Positions 41,916-50,189 of a stretch of DNA of 64,000 nucleotides are shown piece by piece. A program made the translations under genes and the position numbers. Position 1 is the first letter of the stretch. Each line of letters starts with the position of its first letter. The stretch lies in contig JAGIAR010000006.1 in NCBI GenBank assembly GCA_017744735.1, positions 62,001 to 126,000 of the forward strand, written 5' to 3'. This DNA comes from Novosphingobium sp. (GTDB lineage Bacteria; Pseudomonadota; Alphaproteobacteria; Sphingomonadales; Sphingomonadaceae). A model generated the notes under the pieces. It had not been told where the DNA came from and did no database searches. It saw only the letters and a program-made list of their open reading frames with translations.

Positions 41916-42593
41916 ATGGCCGCCAAGCTCTACATGGCCCCCTATACCTGCGCGCGGGTGACCGCGATCGCGCTGGAAGAGGCTGGAATCGAATTCGAGA
42001 CCAGTCTGGTCCGTTTCATGAAAGGCGAGCACAAGTCGCCCGAATTCAAGCGCTCCAATCCGAAGGGCAAGGTTCCAGCGCTCGAGATCGACGGCGACCT
42101 GCTGACCGAGAACGTAGCGATCCTGACCTATCTCGACGAACGTTTTCCGGAAGCGGGGCTCATGCCGGAAGCCGCTTCGCCCGGCCAACGGGCACGCAAC
42201 ACGGCCGACCTGTGCTTCTGCTCCTCGACGCTTCACCCGCTCGTCACCCGCATTCGCATGCCGATGTTTTTCGCCGGACCGGACAATGCGGTCGCCGTCA
42301 AGAGAACCGCGGAACTGGCGATGGATGAGTATTTCCAACTGGTCGAAGATCGCCTTGCCGATAAGCCGTGGTGGTACGGCGCCGACTGGTCCGCAATGGA
42401 CGGTTATCTCTACTGGATATTCTGGCGGGTGGAGGGGGCGGGCTATGACGTGTCGCGCTTTCCGCGTTTCTTGAGCCACGCCCGTGAAAACGAACGGCGT
42501 CCGGCGGTCGAGCGCGCGCTGGCCCGCGAAGAGGCATTGCAGCGGCAACTCGAGGCGGAAGGCGTGGCATTCGTACCGCCCAAGGTCGGCTGA
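41916..42593 (+). CDS. Glutathione S-transferase
   Basis: 225 residues; GGAGA lies six bases before the ATG. The N-terminal thioredoxin-like domain has the sequence AKLYMAPYTCARVTAIALEE with the Ser/Cys-type active-site region, the cis-proline segment KGKVPALEIDG and LTENVAILTYLDERFP. The C-terminal helical domain follows from residue 90 and includes WYGADWSAMDGYLYWIFW. In sphingomonad aromatic pathways such GSTs cleave beta-aryl ethers, isomerise maleyl-type products or open epoxides, so a catabolic role in module II is plausible. It is immediately followed by a convergent FAD monooxygenase gene (two bases apart). Confidence 0.88.
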   Translation: MAAKLYMAPYTCARVTAIALEEAGIEFETSLVRFMKGEHKSPEFKRSNPKGKVPALEIDGDLLTENVAILTYLDERFPEAGLMPEAASPGQRARNTADLCFCSSTLHPLVTRIRMPMFFAGPDNAVAVKRTAELAMDEYFQLVEDRLADKPWWYGADWSAMDGYLYWIFWRVEGAGYDVSRFPRFLSHARENERRPAVERALAREEALQRQLEAEGVAFVPPKVG

Positions 42594-42595
42594 GG

Positions 42596-43711
42596 TCAGA
42601 TCGGCTGCGCGAGCAGTGCGTTCATCTCCGCCCCCGCCCTGGCATTGTCTATCAGCGGCCCCAGCCCGAGCTGGCCGCGGCAGATTTCGAGCGACTTCTC
42701 GACCACGAAGCGGCAACGTTCGAGACGACGGGCGCGATAGGCGGTGAAGGCGTCTTCCGGCTCCGCGTGGCGGGCCAGTTCTTCGGCCAGCACCACCGCA
42801 TCCTCGATCGCCATGCCCCCGCCCTGGCCCAGATGGGGGGTAGTCGCATGAATTGCATCGCCCAGCAGCACGATCCGGCCCTTGTGCCACGGTCCGGATA
42901 TGAAAATCGCTTCGAGCGGACGATATACGACTTTCGCGTCCTCCGTGATCCGTTCCGCGATTTCCCGAATCGCCGGAGCGCAGCCCGCGAGTCGCTCCCG
43001 CATCCTTGCGGCAAGACCTTCGGTGGGAAAGACAGGATTGCCGGCCTCGGGAGTGGTTGCGTAGAGGTAGATGTGCTCGTCGCTCATCGGCACCAGCCCG
43101 ACGCCGGTGGGCCCGTTGTAGACCTGCATTGCGTCGAAGCCTTTCGGCCGCGGAAGATTGTAGCGCCAGACCGACTGGCCGGTGAATTCCGGATCTGGCG
43201 CTCGCGGGAAGATCAGCTTTCTCATCTGCGAATAGATGCCGTCGGCGCCGACCGCGATATCGAAACTGCCCTCGGTGCCGTCCGAAAACACCGCGTTCAC
43301 CGCCGAGCCTGCATCGGCGATTCCGGTTGCGACCGTGCCAGGCCGGATCGTCGCCCCCGCCCGCCGCGCCGCCTGGCCCAACACCCGGTGCAATGCGGGG
43401 CGCGGGATGCCCATGCTCGCCGGATAGCCTTCGATCAACGAACGCACCGGCACGCGCGCGACAAGCGACCCGCCTGGCGCATAGATTTCGGTCCATCTGT
43501 AAGCAAAGCCTGCGGCGACGTATTCTTCCGCAAGCCCGAGCCCGCCCAGGGCGCGCACCACATTCGCCTGCTGGCTGATGCCCACGCCTTCGACGCCATT
43601 GCCGTCGCTGCGCTCGATCACCGTGACGTCGAATCCGCGCTGTCCCAGCGCGATCGCTGCCGTGAGACCACCAATGCCGCCACCGACGACGAGGACCCGC
43701 AATTGTTTCAT
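42596..43711 (-). CDS. FAD-dependent monooxygenase, class A aromatic hydroxylase type (first)
   Basis: 371 residues; its ATG at 43711 overlaps the MFS stop (ATGA). The dinucleotide-binding VLVVGGGIGGLTAAIAL, the second FAD/NAD(P)H motif around VGADGIYSQMR (DG motif) and LLGDAIHATTPHLGQGGGMA (GD motif) define a salicylate-hydroxylase-like flavoprotein monooxygenase. It should hydroxylate a phenolic ring with NAD(P)H and O2. A similar enzyme is encoded at 48.1-49.2 kb; the two share the layout but are clearly diverged. It is the last gene of the minus-strand MFS operon and converges on the GST gene. Confidence 0.9.
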   Translation of the reverse strand: MKQLRVLVVGGGIGGLTAAIALGQRGFDVTVIERSDGNGVEGVGISQQANVVRALGGLGLAEEYVAAGFAYRWTEIYAPGGSLVARVPVRSLIEGYPASMGIPRPALHRVLGQAARRAGATIRPGTVATGIADAGSAVNAVFSDGTEGSFDIAVGADGIYSQMRKLIFPRAPDPEFTGQSVWRYNLPRPKGFDAMQVYNGPTGVGLVPMSDEHIYLYATTPEAGNPVFPTEGLAARMRERLAGCAPAIREIAERITEDAKVVYRPLEAIFISGPWHKGRIVLLGDAIHATTPHLGQGGGMAIEDAVVLAEELARHAEPEDAFTAYRARRLERCRFVVEKSLEICRGQLGLGPLIDNARAGAEMNALLAQPI

Positions 43712-44991
43712 GCGGACTGAAGGCCATCGGTCCTCGCTGACGACAGCCGGATCGCGAGGAGAAGGAAAGCGGCGGCGACCAGCGGCGTCGCCGCGATCGC
43801 GGCAATTCCATAGCGCAGGCTTTCGGTACCGAAGCGCGCCGAAAATGCGTCGCTGAGCACACCGACGGTAAACGGGCCGAGCGCTCCGCCAAGCAGGCCC
43901 GTCGCGGCCAGCATCATGGTCGAGGCGACCGCGCGGTCGCCCGGTCCTGCAACGGTGATTGCGTAGTTGACGCAAGGCGGGACCGCGCAGGCCAGCAGAA
44001 AATTCATCGCGAAGGCCGAGGTCATGGTGAGTAACAGGCTGGATGCAGCCGCAAACCCCGCCGCCGCGGGCGCTGCGAGCGGCAGCGCGACAAGGGGCAA
44101 TCGCAGCATGTCGATAAGCACTCCGCGCCGGCGCACCAGCCAGTCGGCGAGGACGCCGGAAAGCAGCGTGCCGAGGATCCCCGCTATCCCGACCGCCGGT
44201 CCGATAATCAGGCCGACCTGCGCCAAAGGCACGCCGTGACTCCGCTGAAGAAATGCCGGCCCCCACGCTCCAAGCACCGCACCGACCATTCCGGAGGTTC
44301 CGAACGCCAAAGCCAGCGGCACGAAACCCGGCGTGGACACGATCCGCGTGCAAGCGGCGACCAACTCGGGGAAGTAGGGGCCGTTACTGTCGCGCACGAT
44401 ATTCCGCGGGGGCTCCCGAACCGTCAGCAGGGTTACGGCCGACAGAATCACTCCTGCCGCCCCGCAGACCATGAACATCGGCCGCCAGCCAAGCGAAGCG
44501 GCAAGTATTCCCGCAAGCATCGTACCGCTGACAACTCCGACCATGCCGCTCGATTGGAATACCGCGATCGCCTTGCCCCGGGATTCGGGCCGGAACAGAT
44601 CCGGGATTAGCGACATTGCGGCGGGGAAGGCAGTCGCCTCCCCCACGCCGACCCCGATGCGGGCGAGTGCAAGGGTTCCGAAATCCTGCGCCAAGCCTGT
44701 CAGCGCCGTGGCGATCGACCAGCCCGCGATCCCGAGCGCGAGAATACGCTTGCGGTTGCCTACATCTATCAGCCGTGCCACGAACAGCCCGGCGACGAGG
44801 TTGAACAAGACGAACAGGAAGCCGCTCGCCAGCGAGATTTCGGTATCCGTGAGGCCGATTTCGCTGCGCACCGGCTCGGTCACCACGCCGAGCAATGTCC
44901 GGTCGCCGACGTTGAACACATTGGCTATAAAAAGCACGAATAGCGTCCAGCCCGCCGCGCCGCCCGCTCTCCGCCCAGATCGGGGCTTCAT
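43708..44991 (-). CDS. MFS transporter (module II, first)
   Basis: 427 residues with twelve hydrophobic helices. The N-terminal half shows ANVFNVGDRTLLGVVTEPVR and RLIDVGNRKRILALG, the MFS loop, then RIGVGVGEATAFPAAMSLIP, which resembles the spinster-like sphingomonad transporter at 8.5 kb. It is co-transcribed with a flavoprotein monooxygenase, overlapping it by four bases, so it probably imports the monooxygenase substrate or exports a product. Its nearest upstream control element is the dyad at 45368, with a possible small leader ORF between. Confidence 0.87.
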   Translation of the reverse strand: MKPRSGRRAGGAAGWTLFVLFIANVFNVGDRTLLGVVTEPVRSEIGLTDTEISLASGFLFVLFNLVAGLFVARLIDVGNRKRILALGIAGWSIATALTGLAQDFGTLALARIGVGVGEATAFPAAMSLIPDLFRPESRGKAIAVFQSSGMVGVVSGTMLAGILAASLGWRPMFMVCGAAGVILSAVTLLTVREPPRNIVRDSNGPYFPELVAACTRIVSTPGFVPLALAFGTSGMVGAVLGAWGPAFLQRSHGVPLAQVGLIIGPAVGIAGILGTLLSGVLADWLVRRRGVLIDMLRLPLVALPLAAPAAAGFAAASSLLLTMTSAFAMNFLLACAVPPCVNYAITVAGPGDRAVASTMMLAATGLLGGALGPFTVGVLSDAFSARFGTESLRYGIAAIAATPLVAAAFLLLAIRLSSARTDGLQSA

Positions 44992-45145
44992 GGCGCAAGC
45001 CGTTTCGCATCGGGTCTCGCGGACCGCAGGAACCGGGCCGCGTTCTTCCCGTAGCGTCGGCGTGGCCGGCCGACCGGAAAGTTATGTCGCCGAGAGACCG
45101 GCACGAGTGAAGCCGGCACGCGATGCATTGGGGCGAGGCGGTCCC

Positions 45146-45331
45146 TCAACGGACCCGTTCCAGATGAGGCAGTTGGGGCGCATCGAGGCCGGGAATCCGG
45201 GCCTTATCCTCCTCTTCCGGCCGGACGGGAAAGCCGAAAGCGTCGGGCTCGGCCACGCCGGACGGATAACCGGCGCCAAGGCAGAGCTTGCCCATCGCGT
45301 GCGCACCTTGGCGGAAAGGCCAGCTTGCCAT
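45146..45331 (-). CDS. Possible small ORF (61 residues) upstream of the MFS operon
   Basis: ATG at 45331 with GGGAG about nine bases upstream, ending at 45146. The predicted peptide begins MASWPFRQGAHAMGKLCLGA and contains SGVAEPDAFGFPVRPEEEDK; it has no signal peptide, membrane helix or motif I recognise. It lies 37 bases downstream of the dyad at 45368-45385 on the minus strand and 154 bases before the MFS start, and the 450-base region has no other gene. It could be a true small protein, the decayed end of a larger gene, or chance coding in GC-rich DNA. Confidence 0.35.
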   Translation of the reverse strand: MASWPFRQGAHAMGKLCLGAGYPSGVAEPDAFGFPVRPEEEDKARIPGLDAPQLPHLERVR

Positions 45332-45367
45332 CGGTATATTCTCCCGGGCGCCAACCCTAACGCACTT

Positions 45368-45385
45368 ATTCCTAGCGGCAAGAAT
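45368..45385. promoter_or_regulatory. Module II operator, tetR / MFS divergent promoter
   Basis: ATTCCT-N6-AAGAAT, identical in its arms to the copies at 50162 and 54164. It lies in the region between the minus-strand MFS operon and the plus-strand tetR gene (start 45444), so it can govern both and would allow the regulator to control itself. Confidence 0.75.
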
Positions 45386-45443
45386 ATATTGATGGGGCAA
45401 TTGCGGTTGTCGGATATTGCGCTTGCGCGTAGCACCGCAGGCG

Positions 45444-46088
45444 ATGGCAACAAGGCAGAATAAACCGGAGAAACGCGGTAAGGGCCGTCCGATGTCCAAC
45501 GCCAAGGGCGTAGGGCGCGAGGCCTTGATCGAGGCCGCCCGCGCTCTGCTGCAGGAACTGCCGCCGGCACAGGTGACCAGCACCGCCGTCGCGCGCCGCG
45601 CCGGGGCGGATCCTGCGCTGGTACGCTATTATTTCGGCAATCGCGAAAGCCTGCTGCTCGAAGTCGCCAAGCAGATCGCCGGCGAGGCCAGGCACATCCC
45701 GCCGACCGAGGGCGACCCGATCGAACTGCTGGTCGACTTCATCCGCAGCACCTTCCGTTTCACCCGTTCGGCCAAGCACATGCAGCGGCTGATGATCGAG
45801 GAGATCGACTCCGCCAGCTCCCCCCAAATGCGCGAACGGGCGCGCGAGTGGAATCAGCAGCCGGTGGATTACTACGCCAGGCTGCGGGAACTCGACGAGA
45901 AAGAGGAGTTGACCCGTTTCGACCCGCTGTTCTTGCACCTCGCGGTCGTCGGAATGAGCGACTTCTTCATCTCGGGCCGCCCGCTGATCGAGCTTCTGGT
46001 GCCCAAGGGTACCGACATGGAACAACTTTACCAGCAGTACGAAGCCTTCGTGACCCGGCTGGTGCTCGAAGGCCTCAAGCAGCGCTAG
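45444..46088 (+). CDS. TetR/AcrR family regulator, candidate regulator of module II
   Basis: 214 residues from the ATG at 45444; a later ATG at 45492 is possible. The basic N-terminus (RQNKPEKRGKGRP) precedes the TetR helix-turn-helix: REALIEAARALLQELPPAQV, TSTAVARRAGADPALVRYYFGNRE. The ligand domain includes FRFTRSAKHMQRLMIEEID. Its promoter contains the ATTCCT-N6-AAGAAT dyad, also found before most other genes of module II, which makes it the best candidate for the factor that binds it. The 3' end overlaps the convergent Rieske oxygenase gene by 14 bases. Confidence 0.88.
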   Translation: MATRQNKPEKRGKGRPMSNAKGVGREALIEAARALLQELPPAQVTSTAVARRAGADPALVRYYFGNRESLLLEVAKQIAGEARHIPPTEGDPIELLVDFIRSTFRFTRSAKHMQRLMIEEIDSASSPQMRERAREWNQQPVDYYARLRELDEKEELTRFDPLFLHLAVVGMSDFFISGRPLIELLVPKGTDMEQLYQQYEAFVTRLVLEGLKQR

Positions 46089-47109
46089 ACGCGCTTTCGT
46101 CGCGGATCAGCTTTTCGAGCATCCTCCTCGCGCGCGTGCCACCCTGGTCGATCCCGAGCGAGGCAGGCTTTTGCGACCAGAAGTCCTTCCCGCGAACATT
46201 GTCGTAGGCAGCTTCGATCATAGGCTTGTCTTCCAGGTCGAAAGCTTCGCCGAACAGATTTGCGAGCATGTGGTCGGTCTCGATCGAGTCCAGATCGTGG
46301 TACCGGGTGGACGACCAGAAATAGTGCGTCTCGTGCTCGCTCGCCGGCGTCAGGATGTGCGCCTGTGGAAGTTCGAAGCCGGTTTCGCGGGCCTGGCAAT
46401 GGCTGCATACGCCGACCGCAAGACGCATCGAAGCAGGCGCGTTCCACCGCATTTCCAGCCAGTGATCGACCAGCGAGTCCGGCGCGAACCGGCCATAGGC
46501 AACCGATGGCGGCGGGATCCCCGGCATGAACCAGTCGGAATGAAGCGTATCGCCTTCCGCCCTCACCGAATGCTCACCGGCGAAGATCACCCCCTGGCCG
46601 GCGAAGGTCCCCTTGTGGACGAACTCGATATGGCTGAGATCGAGCAAATTGTCCGTGCCGTATTCGTAATTCGCTTTCATCGCGGTGTAGCCATGGATCG
46701 TGCGGCTGAACGGCGTATCGGGCACGAAGGAAAAGTCCGGTATCAGAGAAGGATCGGCCTTCTCGCGCTCGCCCGCCCAAATCCACACAATGTCGTGGCG
46801 CTCGATGGCGGCGAAACCCTCAATGTCCGTACCGGCCGGAATACGCTCGGAAAACGGGTTGCGAATGCATTTGCCCTCGGGCGAAAAAGCCAGCCCGTGA
46901 TAGCCGCATACGAGGTTGTCTCCATCGCGCGAGCCGCGCGAAAGAGGCGCAAAGCGATGGGGGCAACGGTCGAGGACCGCCGCGATCGAACCATCGCCGA
47001 GCCGGTAAACGAACACCGGCCGATCGATGATCCGCCTCGCCAGGCCGTTTTCGCCGACTTCATGGCTCCATCCCGCCATATACCAGCAGTTCAGCAGCCA
47101 GCGGGCCAT
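46075..47109 (-). CDS. Rieske non-haem iron oxygenase, module II
   Basis: 344 residues. The Rieske centre is Cys49/His51 and Cys68/His71 in DRCPHRFAPLSRG and LVCGYHGL; the catalytic iron ligands His160 and His165 lie in GTDNLLDLSHIEFVHKG. It belongs to the same VanA-like group as the module I enzyme but differs over most of its length. It is the last gene of a four-gene minus-strand operon (dioxygenase, monooxygenase, FAH, this gene), five bases after the FAH stop. The reductase partner is not encoded here. A truncated paralogue remains at 41747-41836. Confidence 0.92.
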   Translation of the reverse strand: MARWLLNCWYMAGWSHEVGENGLARRIIDRPVFVYRLGDGSIAAVLDRCPHRFAPLSRGSRDGDNLVCGYHGLAFSPEGKCIRNPFSERIPAGTDIEGFAAIERHDIVWIWAGEREKADPSLIPDFSFVPDTPFSRTIHGYTAMKANYEYGTDNLLDLSHIEFVHKGTFAGQGVIFAGEHSVRAEGDTLHSDWFMPGIPPPSVAYGRFAPDSLVDHWLEMRWNAPASMRLAVGVCSHCQARETGFELPQAHILTPASEHETHYFWSSTRYHDLDSIETDHMLANLFGEAFDLEDKPMIEAAYDNVRGKDFWSQKPASLGIDQGGTRARRMLEKLIRDESASSAA

Positions 47110-47114
47110 CCGGC

Positions 47115-48083
47115 CTAGCCTCCCGAAGGCTCGGCGACACAGGGGTTGCGCTGGCTACCAAGCCCCGCGATCGTCGCTTCGATCACATCGCCGGGCTTGA
47201 GGAAGACCCCGAAGGCCGATCCGTTGCCATAGGGCGATCCGGTGCAGATCAGGTCGCCGGGCTCCAGCACCACGCGGCTCGCGAGATAGGCGACCTGGCG
47301 CTCGATCGAGACCATCATGTCCGAGGTGCTCTCGTCCTGGTAGACCTTGCCGTTGACCGAGAGCTTCAGGTTGAGATCGTACGGATCCTGCACCTGCTCC
47401 TTCGGCACGATCATCGGGCCGAAGGGAAGGAAGGTCGGGAAACTCTTGCCCGAGAGCCAGTCCGCCCCGATCGCCGAACCGTCGCGGCGGAAGATCAGTT
47501 CGCGCGCGGTCACGTCGTTCACCACTGCAAAGCCGGCGACGTAGTCCATCGCCTCTTCCGCTCCGATGCGATGCGCCCGCTTGCCGATCACCACGCCGAG
47601 CTCGAGCTCCCAATCGGGCTTCTCGACATCGTAGGGCAGCACGACCTCGTCGTTGGGGCCGATAACGCAGGACGGCAGCTTGAGAAACACGAAGGGCAAG
47701 GCTTTCGCGCGCTCGTCCATCATTTTCTCGACCCGCGCCTTCAACTCCTCCGGCGGCACGTTCTCGTGCTCGGCGGTGCGCATCGAGGGATCGCCCATGA
47801 TCAGCCCGACGACATGCTTCTTGTAGTTGGCGCCGGTGCAGAAGACCTGCCCGGGACGGTAGGGCGCGTGCACTTCGGCGCCCGCGAGGTCGGCGGCGCC
47901 GGCGAAGGCCACATCGTCCGCCGCCCATTCGCCCAGCCGCGGCAGCACCGCTTCCCAATCGCCGAGCAGCGCCGGCAGGTCGCGGGTCTCGCCCCAATGT
48001 GCAAGCGCCACGAAGCGCCCGTCGCGCACCAGCGCCGCCTGCGGCTTCCCGTCGACCGTGACCGTGGCCAATCCGTAAGTCAT
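47115..48083 (-). CDS. Fumarylacetoacetate hydrolase family protein (module II)
   Basis: 322 residues from the ATG at 48083, eight bases after the monooxygenase stop. The FAH core is evident: VFCTGANYKKHVVG, VFLKLPSCVIGPND, KPDWELELGVVIGK with the Glu-x-Glu metal ligands, GFAVVNDVTARELIF, KSFPTFLPFGPMIVP and LEPGDLICTGSPYGNG. Such proteins hydrolyse or hydrate the products of extradiol cleavage. It is diverged from the module I FAH protein, which lacks the YKKHV segment. In the operon it follows the type I extradiol dioxygenase and a monooxygenase, the natural order for ring hydroxylation, cleavage and product processing. Confidence 0.9.
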   Translation of the reverse strand: MTYGLATVTVDGKPQAALVRDGRFVALAHWGETRDLPALLGDWEAVLPRLGEWAADDVAFAGAADLAGAEVHAPYRPGQVFCTGANYKKHVVGLIMGDPSMRTAEHENVPPEELKARVEKMMDERAKALPFVFLKLPSCVIGPNDEVVLPYDVEKPDWELELGVVIGKRAHRIGAEEAMDYVAGFAVVNDVTARELIFRRDGSAIGADWLSGKSFPTFLPFGPMIVPKEQVQDPYDLNLKLSVNGKVYQDESTSDMMVSIERQVAYLASRVVLEPGDLICTGSPYGNGSAFGVFLKPGDVIEATIAGLGSQRNPCVAEPSGG

Positions 48084-48091
48084 CGCATTCC

Positions 48092-49210
48092 TCAGTAAGG
48101 CTGCTGGAGCTTGTGCATGGTGTCGCCGAGCATCGCATTGGCATCCATCTGATTGCCGCCGCTCATCTCGATCTCGCCGATCCGGACCGAATTCTCGACC
48201 ACCATCCGTGCGCGCTCGAAGCGCCGCGCGGTGAAGGCGTCCAGCGCCGCGGCGACATCGTCGTTGGCAGCCAGTTCCTCTGCCAGCACCAGCCCGTCTT
48301 CCACCGCCATCCCCGCTCCCGAAGCCATGTGCGGCGTCGTTGCATGGACCGCGTCGCCGATCAGCACGATCCTGCCTTGGTGCCACGGCCCCTGCAGCAG
48401 CACCCATTCGAGCGGACGGTAATTGACCAGCGAATCCAGCCCCAGCCCCGCCCTGACGGAAGGCACGTAGCCGCCGAAGGGCGCGAGCAATTCCGCCACA
48501 TGGGCGAGCTGCTCCTCGGGCGCGAACCACGGGTTGTCGGGCACGTGCTCGAGGATAAAGGCGTACATCCTGTCCGCGGACACCGGGTTGAAGCCGAGCT
48601 TGACCGGCCCTCCGAGGAACATTTCAGGGCGATCGACCTCGGCCGGACGCTCGGCGACGATCCGCCAGCAGCCCTGCCCGGTGAATTGCGGCGCAGGCGC
48701 GTCGGGAAACAGGCTGGCACGGGTCTCGGAGAAAATCCCGTCAGCCGCGACCACCAGCTCGTAGCTCTCGCTGCGGCCGTCCGAGAAGGTCGCTTCCACC
48801 GCGCCGTCGGATTGCTGGAAGCCGGTGGGCCTTACGCCCAGCGTTACCTCGACCCCCGCTTCGCGGGTGCGGCGCGACATGATCTCGTGCAGCACCGGCC
48901 GCATGATCCCGCCGCTGCGCGCCACCGGCGGCGCGGCATCGGGCACAGGCGGCGTCTCGAACATAGGGGTGCCGTCGATCCCGCGCAGGCGGATGCCTGC
49001 GCCGACGAAACCGCGCTGCCGTACCTCGTCGAGAATCCCGAGATCGTCGAACGCCCGCAGCGACAGGCCGGTCACGCTGATCCCCGCACCATAGGCGCGC
49101 CATTGCGGATCGGCGTCGACCAGTTCGACCTCCACGCCGCGGCGAACCAGCGCCAGCGCAGCGCTCATCCCGCCGACCCCGCCGCCGACGACCAACGCTT
49201 TCGAGATCAT
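48092..49210 (-). CDS. FAD-dependent monooxygenase, class A (second, module II)
   Basis: 372 residues; its ATG at 49210 overlaps the dioxygenase stop (ATGA). Motifs are ALVVGGGVGGMSAALALVRR, VVAADGIFSETRASLFP and VLIGDAVHATTPHMASGAGM. It is a salicylate/hydroxybenzoate-hydroxylase-like flavoprotein that should ortho-hydroxylate a phenol to the catechol needed by the dioxygenase encoded just upstream. Similarity to the enzyme at 42.6-43.7 kb is moderate and extends over the full length, so they are related by an older duplication, not a recent one. Confidence 0.9.
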   Translation of the reverse strand: MISKALVVGGGVGGMSAALALVRRGVEVELVDADPQWRAYGAGISVTGLSLRAFDDLGILDEVRQRGFVGAGIRLRGIDGTPMFETPPVPDAAPPVARSGGIMRPVLHEIMSRRTREAGVEVTLGVRPTGFQQSDGAVEATFSDGRSESYELVVAADGIFSETRASLFPDAPAPQFTGQGCWRIVAERPAEVDRPEMFLGGPVKLGFNPVSADRMYAFILEHVPDNPWFAPEEQLAHVAELLAPFGGYVPSVRAGLGLDSLVNYRPLEWVLLQGPWHQGRIVLIGDAVHATTPHMASGAGMAVEDGLVLAEELAANDDVAAALDAFTARRFERARMVVENSVRIGEIEMSGGNQMDANAMLGDTMHKLQQPY

Positions 49211-50112
49211 GCCGGGACCTGCCACAGACCCTTGTCCGGGGTCATTTCGGCGTGCGGAACATTGCCGGTGATGATCCTGCCGGTGCCCCACTGGTCGATC
49301 GTGTTCGGGCCGGGCTGATAGGTGGTCGGCACCCAGGTGGCCTCGTCGACGTGCTCGAGATCCGAGGTGTATTCGACCGCATTGCCGTTGGGTGTGATGA
49401 AATAGCAGAAGGTGTTGTCGCCCGCCGTGTGCCGGCCTGGCCCCCAGCTCAGATGGATCCCGCTCTCGTGCATCCGCGCCAGGCCGCGCATCAACTCGTC
49501 GACGGAAGCGACGTCGAAGGCGATATGGTTGAGCGCCGGCGGCCCGGGCAGCACCGCAATCCGGTGATGCGCCGAATTGCAGCGCAGGAAACCCATGAAA
49601 TCGCCGATCCAGTCGGACAGCCGAAAGCCCAGCGCACGCTGGTAGAATTCGACCAGCGCCGGATGGTTCGGCGAATGGAACACCACATGGCTGATCCCGA
49701 CCGGGATCGCCTCGCCCTTGCCGAGCGTGCGATGCGCCCGCTGCGCGCCACCGGTAACGACCTCCATCGCGCGGCCATCCGGATCGAAGAAGCGGAAACC
49801 GTAATCGCCGGCCAGACCTTCGACGGGACCCGGCTCGGCGATGATCTTCGCGCCCGCCGCCTTGACCTGTTCGAACAGCGCATCGACATCCTCGCGCGAG
49901 GCGGCCGAGAAGCCCACCAGATCGGTCTTGCGCTCATCGTCCCGACGCAGCCGGATGACATAGGGGTGCGGCATGCCTTCGGCTGCGAAATAGACCATGC
50001 CGTCTTCCTCGCCCACTTCGGTAAGGCCCCATGTCTGGCCGAAAAACTCCCGCTCTGCCGCGAGGTCGGGCACGGCGAGAGCCACATATTGCAGGTCGGT
50101 AACGCTGGCCAT
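49207..50112 (-). CDS. Type I (VOC) extradiol ring-cleavage dioxygenase
   Basis: 301 residues with two VOC modules. Residues 1-125 are the non-catalytic half and 137-260 the catalytic half. The iron ligands are visible as His142 (VGISHVVFHSP), His196 (ALNHIAFDV) and Glu247 (NAVEYTSD), the 2-His-1-carboxylate facial triad of BphC/catechol 2,3-dioxygenase-type enzymes. It should open a substituted catechol by meta cleavage. It is the first gene of the operon that also encodes a monooxygenase, FAH protein and Rieske oxygenase. The dyad at 50162 is 50 bases before its start. It is unrelated to the MhpB-like enzyme of module I. Confidence 0.92.
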   Translation of the reverse strand: MASVTDLQYVALAVPDLAAEREFFGQTWGLTEVGEEDGMVYFAAEGMPHPYVIRLRRDDERKTDLVGFSAASREDVDALFEQVKAAGAKIIAEPGPVEGLAGDYGFRFFDPDGRAMEVVTGGAQRAHRTLGKGEAIPVGISHVVFHSPNHPALVEFYQRALGFRLSDWIGDFMGFLRCNSAHHRIAVLPGPPALNHIAFDVASVDELMRGLARMHESGIHLSWGPGRHTAGDNTFCYFITPNGNAVEYTSDLEHVDEATWVPTTYQPGPNTIDQWGTGRIITGNVPHAEMTPDKGLWQVPA

Positions 50113-50161
50113 CAGGCGATATTCCTTATTCGAAAACGAACTTCCGGGCAGGAGGAGCACT

Positions 50162-50179
50162 ATTCCTGCCCGGAAGAAT
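50162..50179. promoter_or_regulatory. Module II operator, dioxygenase operon promoter
   Basis: ATTCCT-N6-AAGAAT with arms identical to the tetR promoter copy, 49 bases upstream of the dioxygenase start on the minus strand, in the short gap between that operon and the TonB receptor gene. Confidence 0.75.
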
Positions 50180-50189
50180 TTACAATGCG

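Noticed and set aside
50120..50145. ATTCCTTATTCG near the dioxygenase start as another copy of the module II dyad
   Set aside because: Only the left arm matches; the bases at the position of the right arm do not read RGAAT. The perfect copy at 50162 already explains the promoter.
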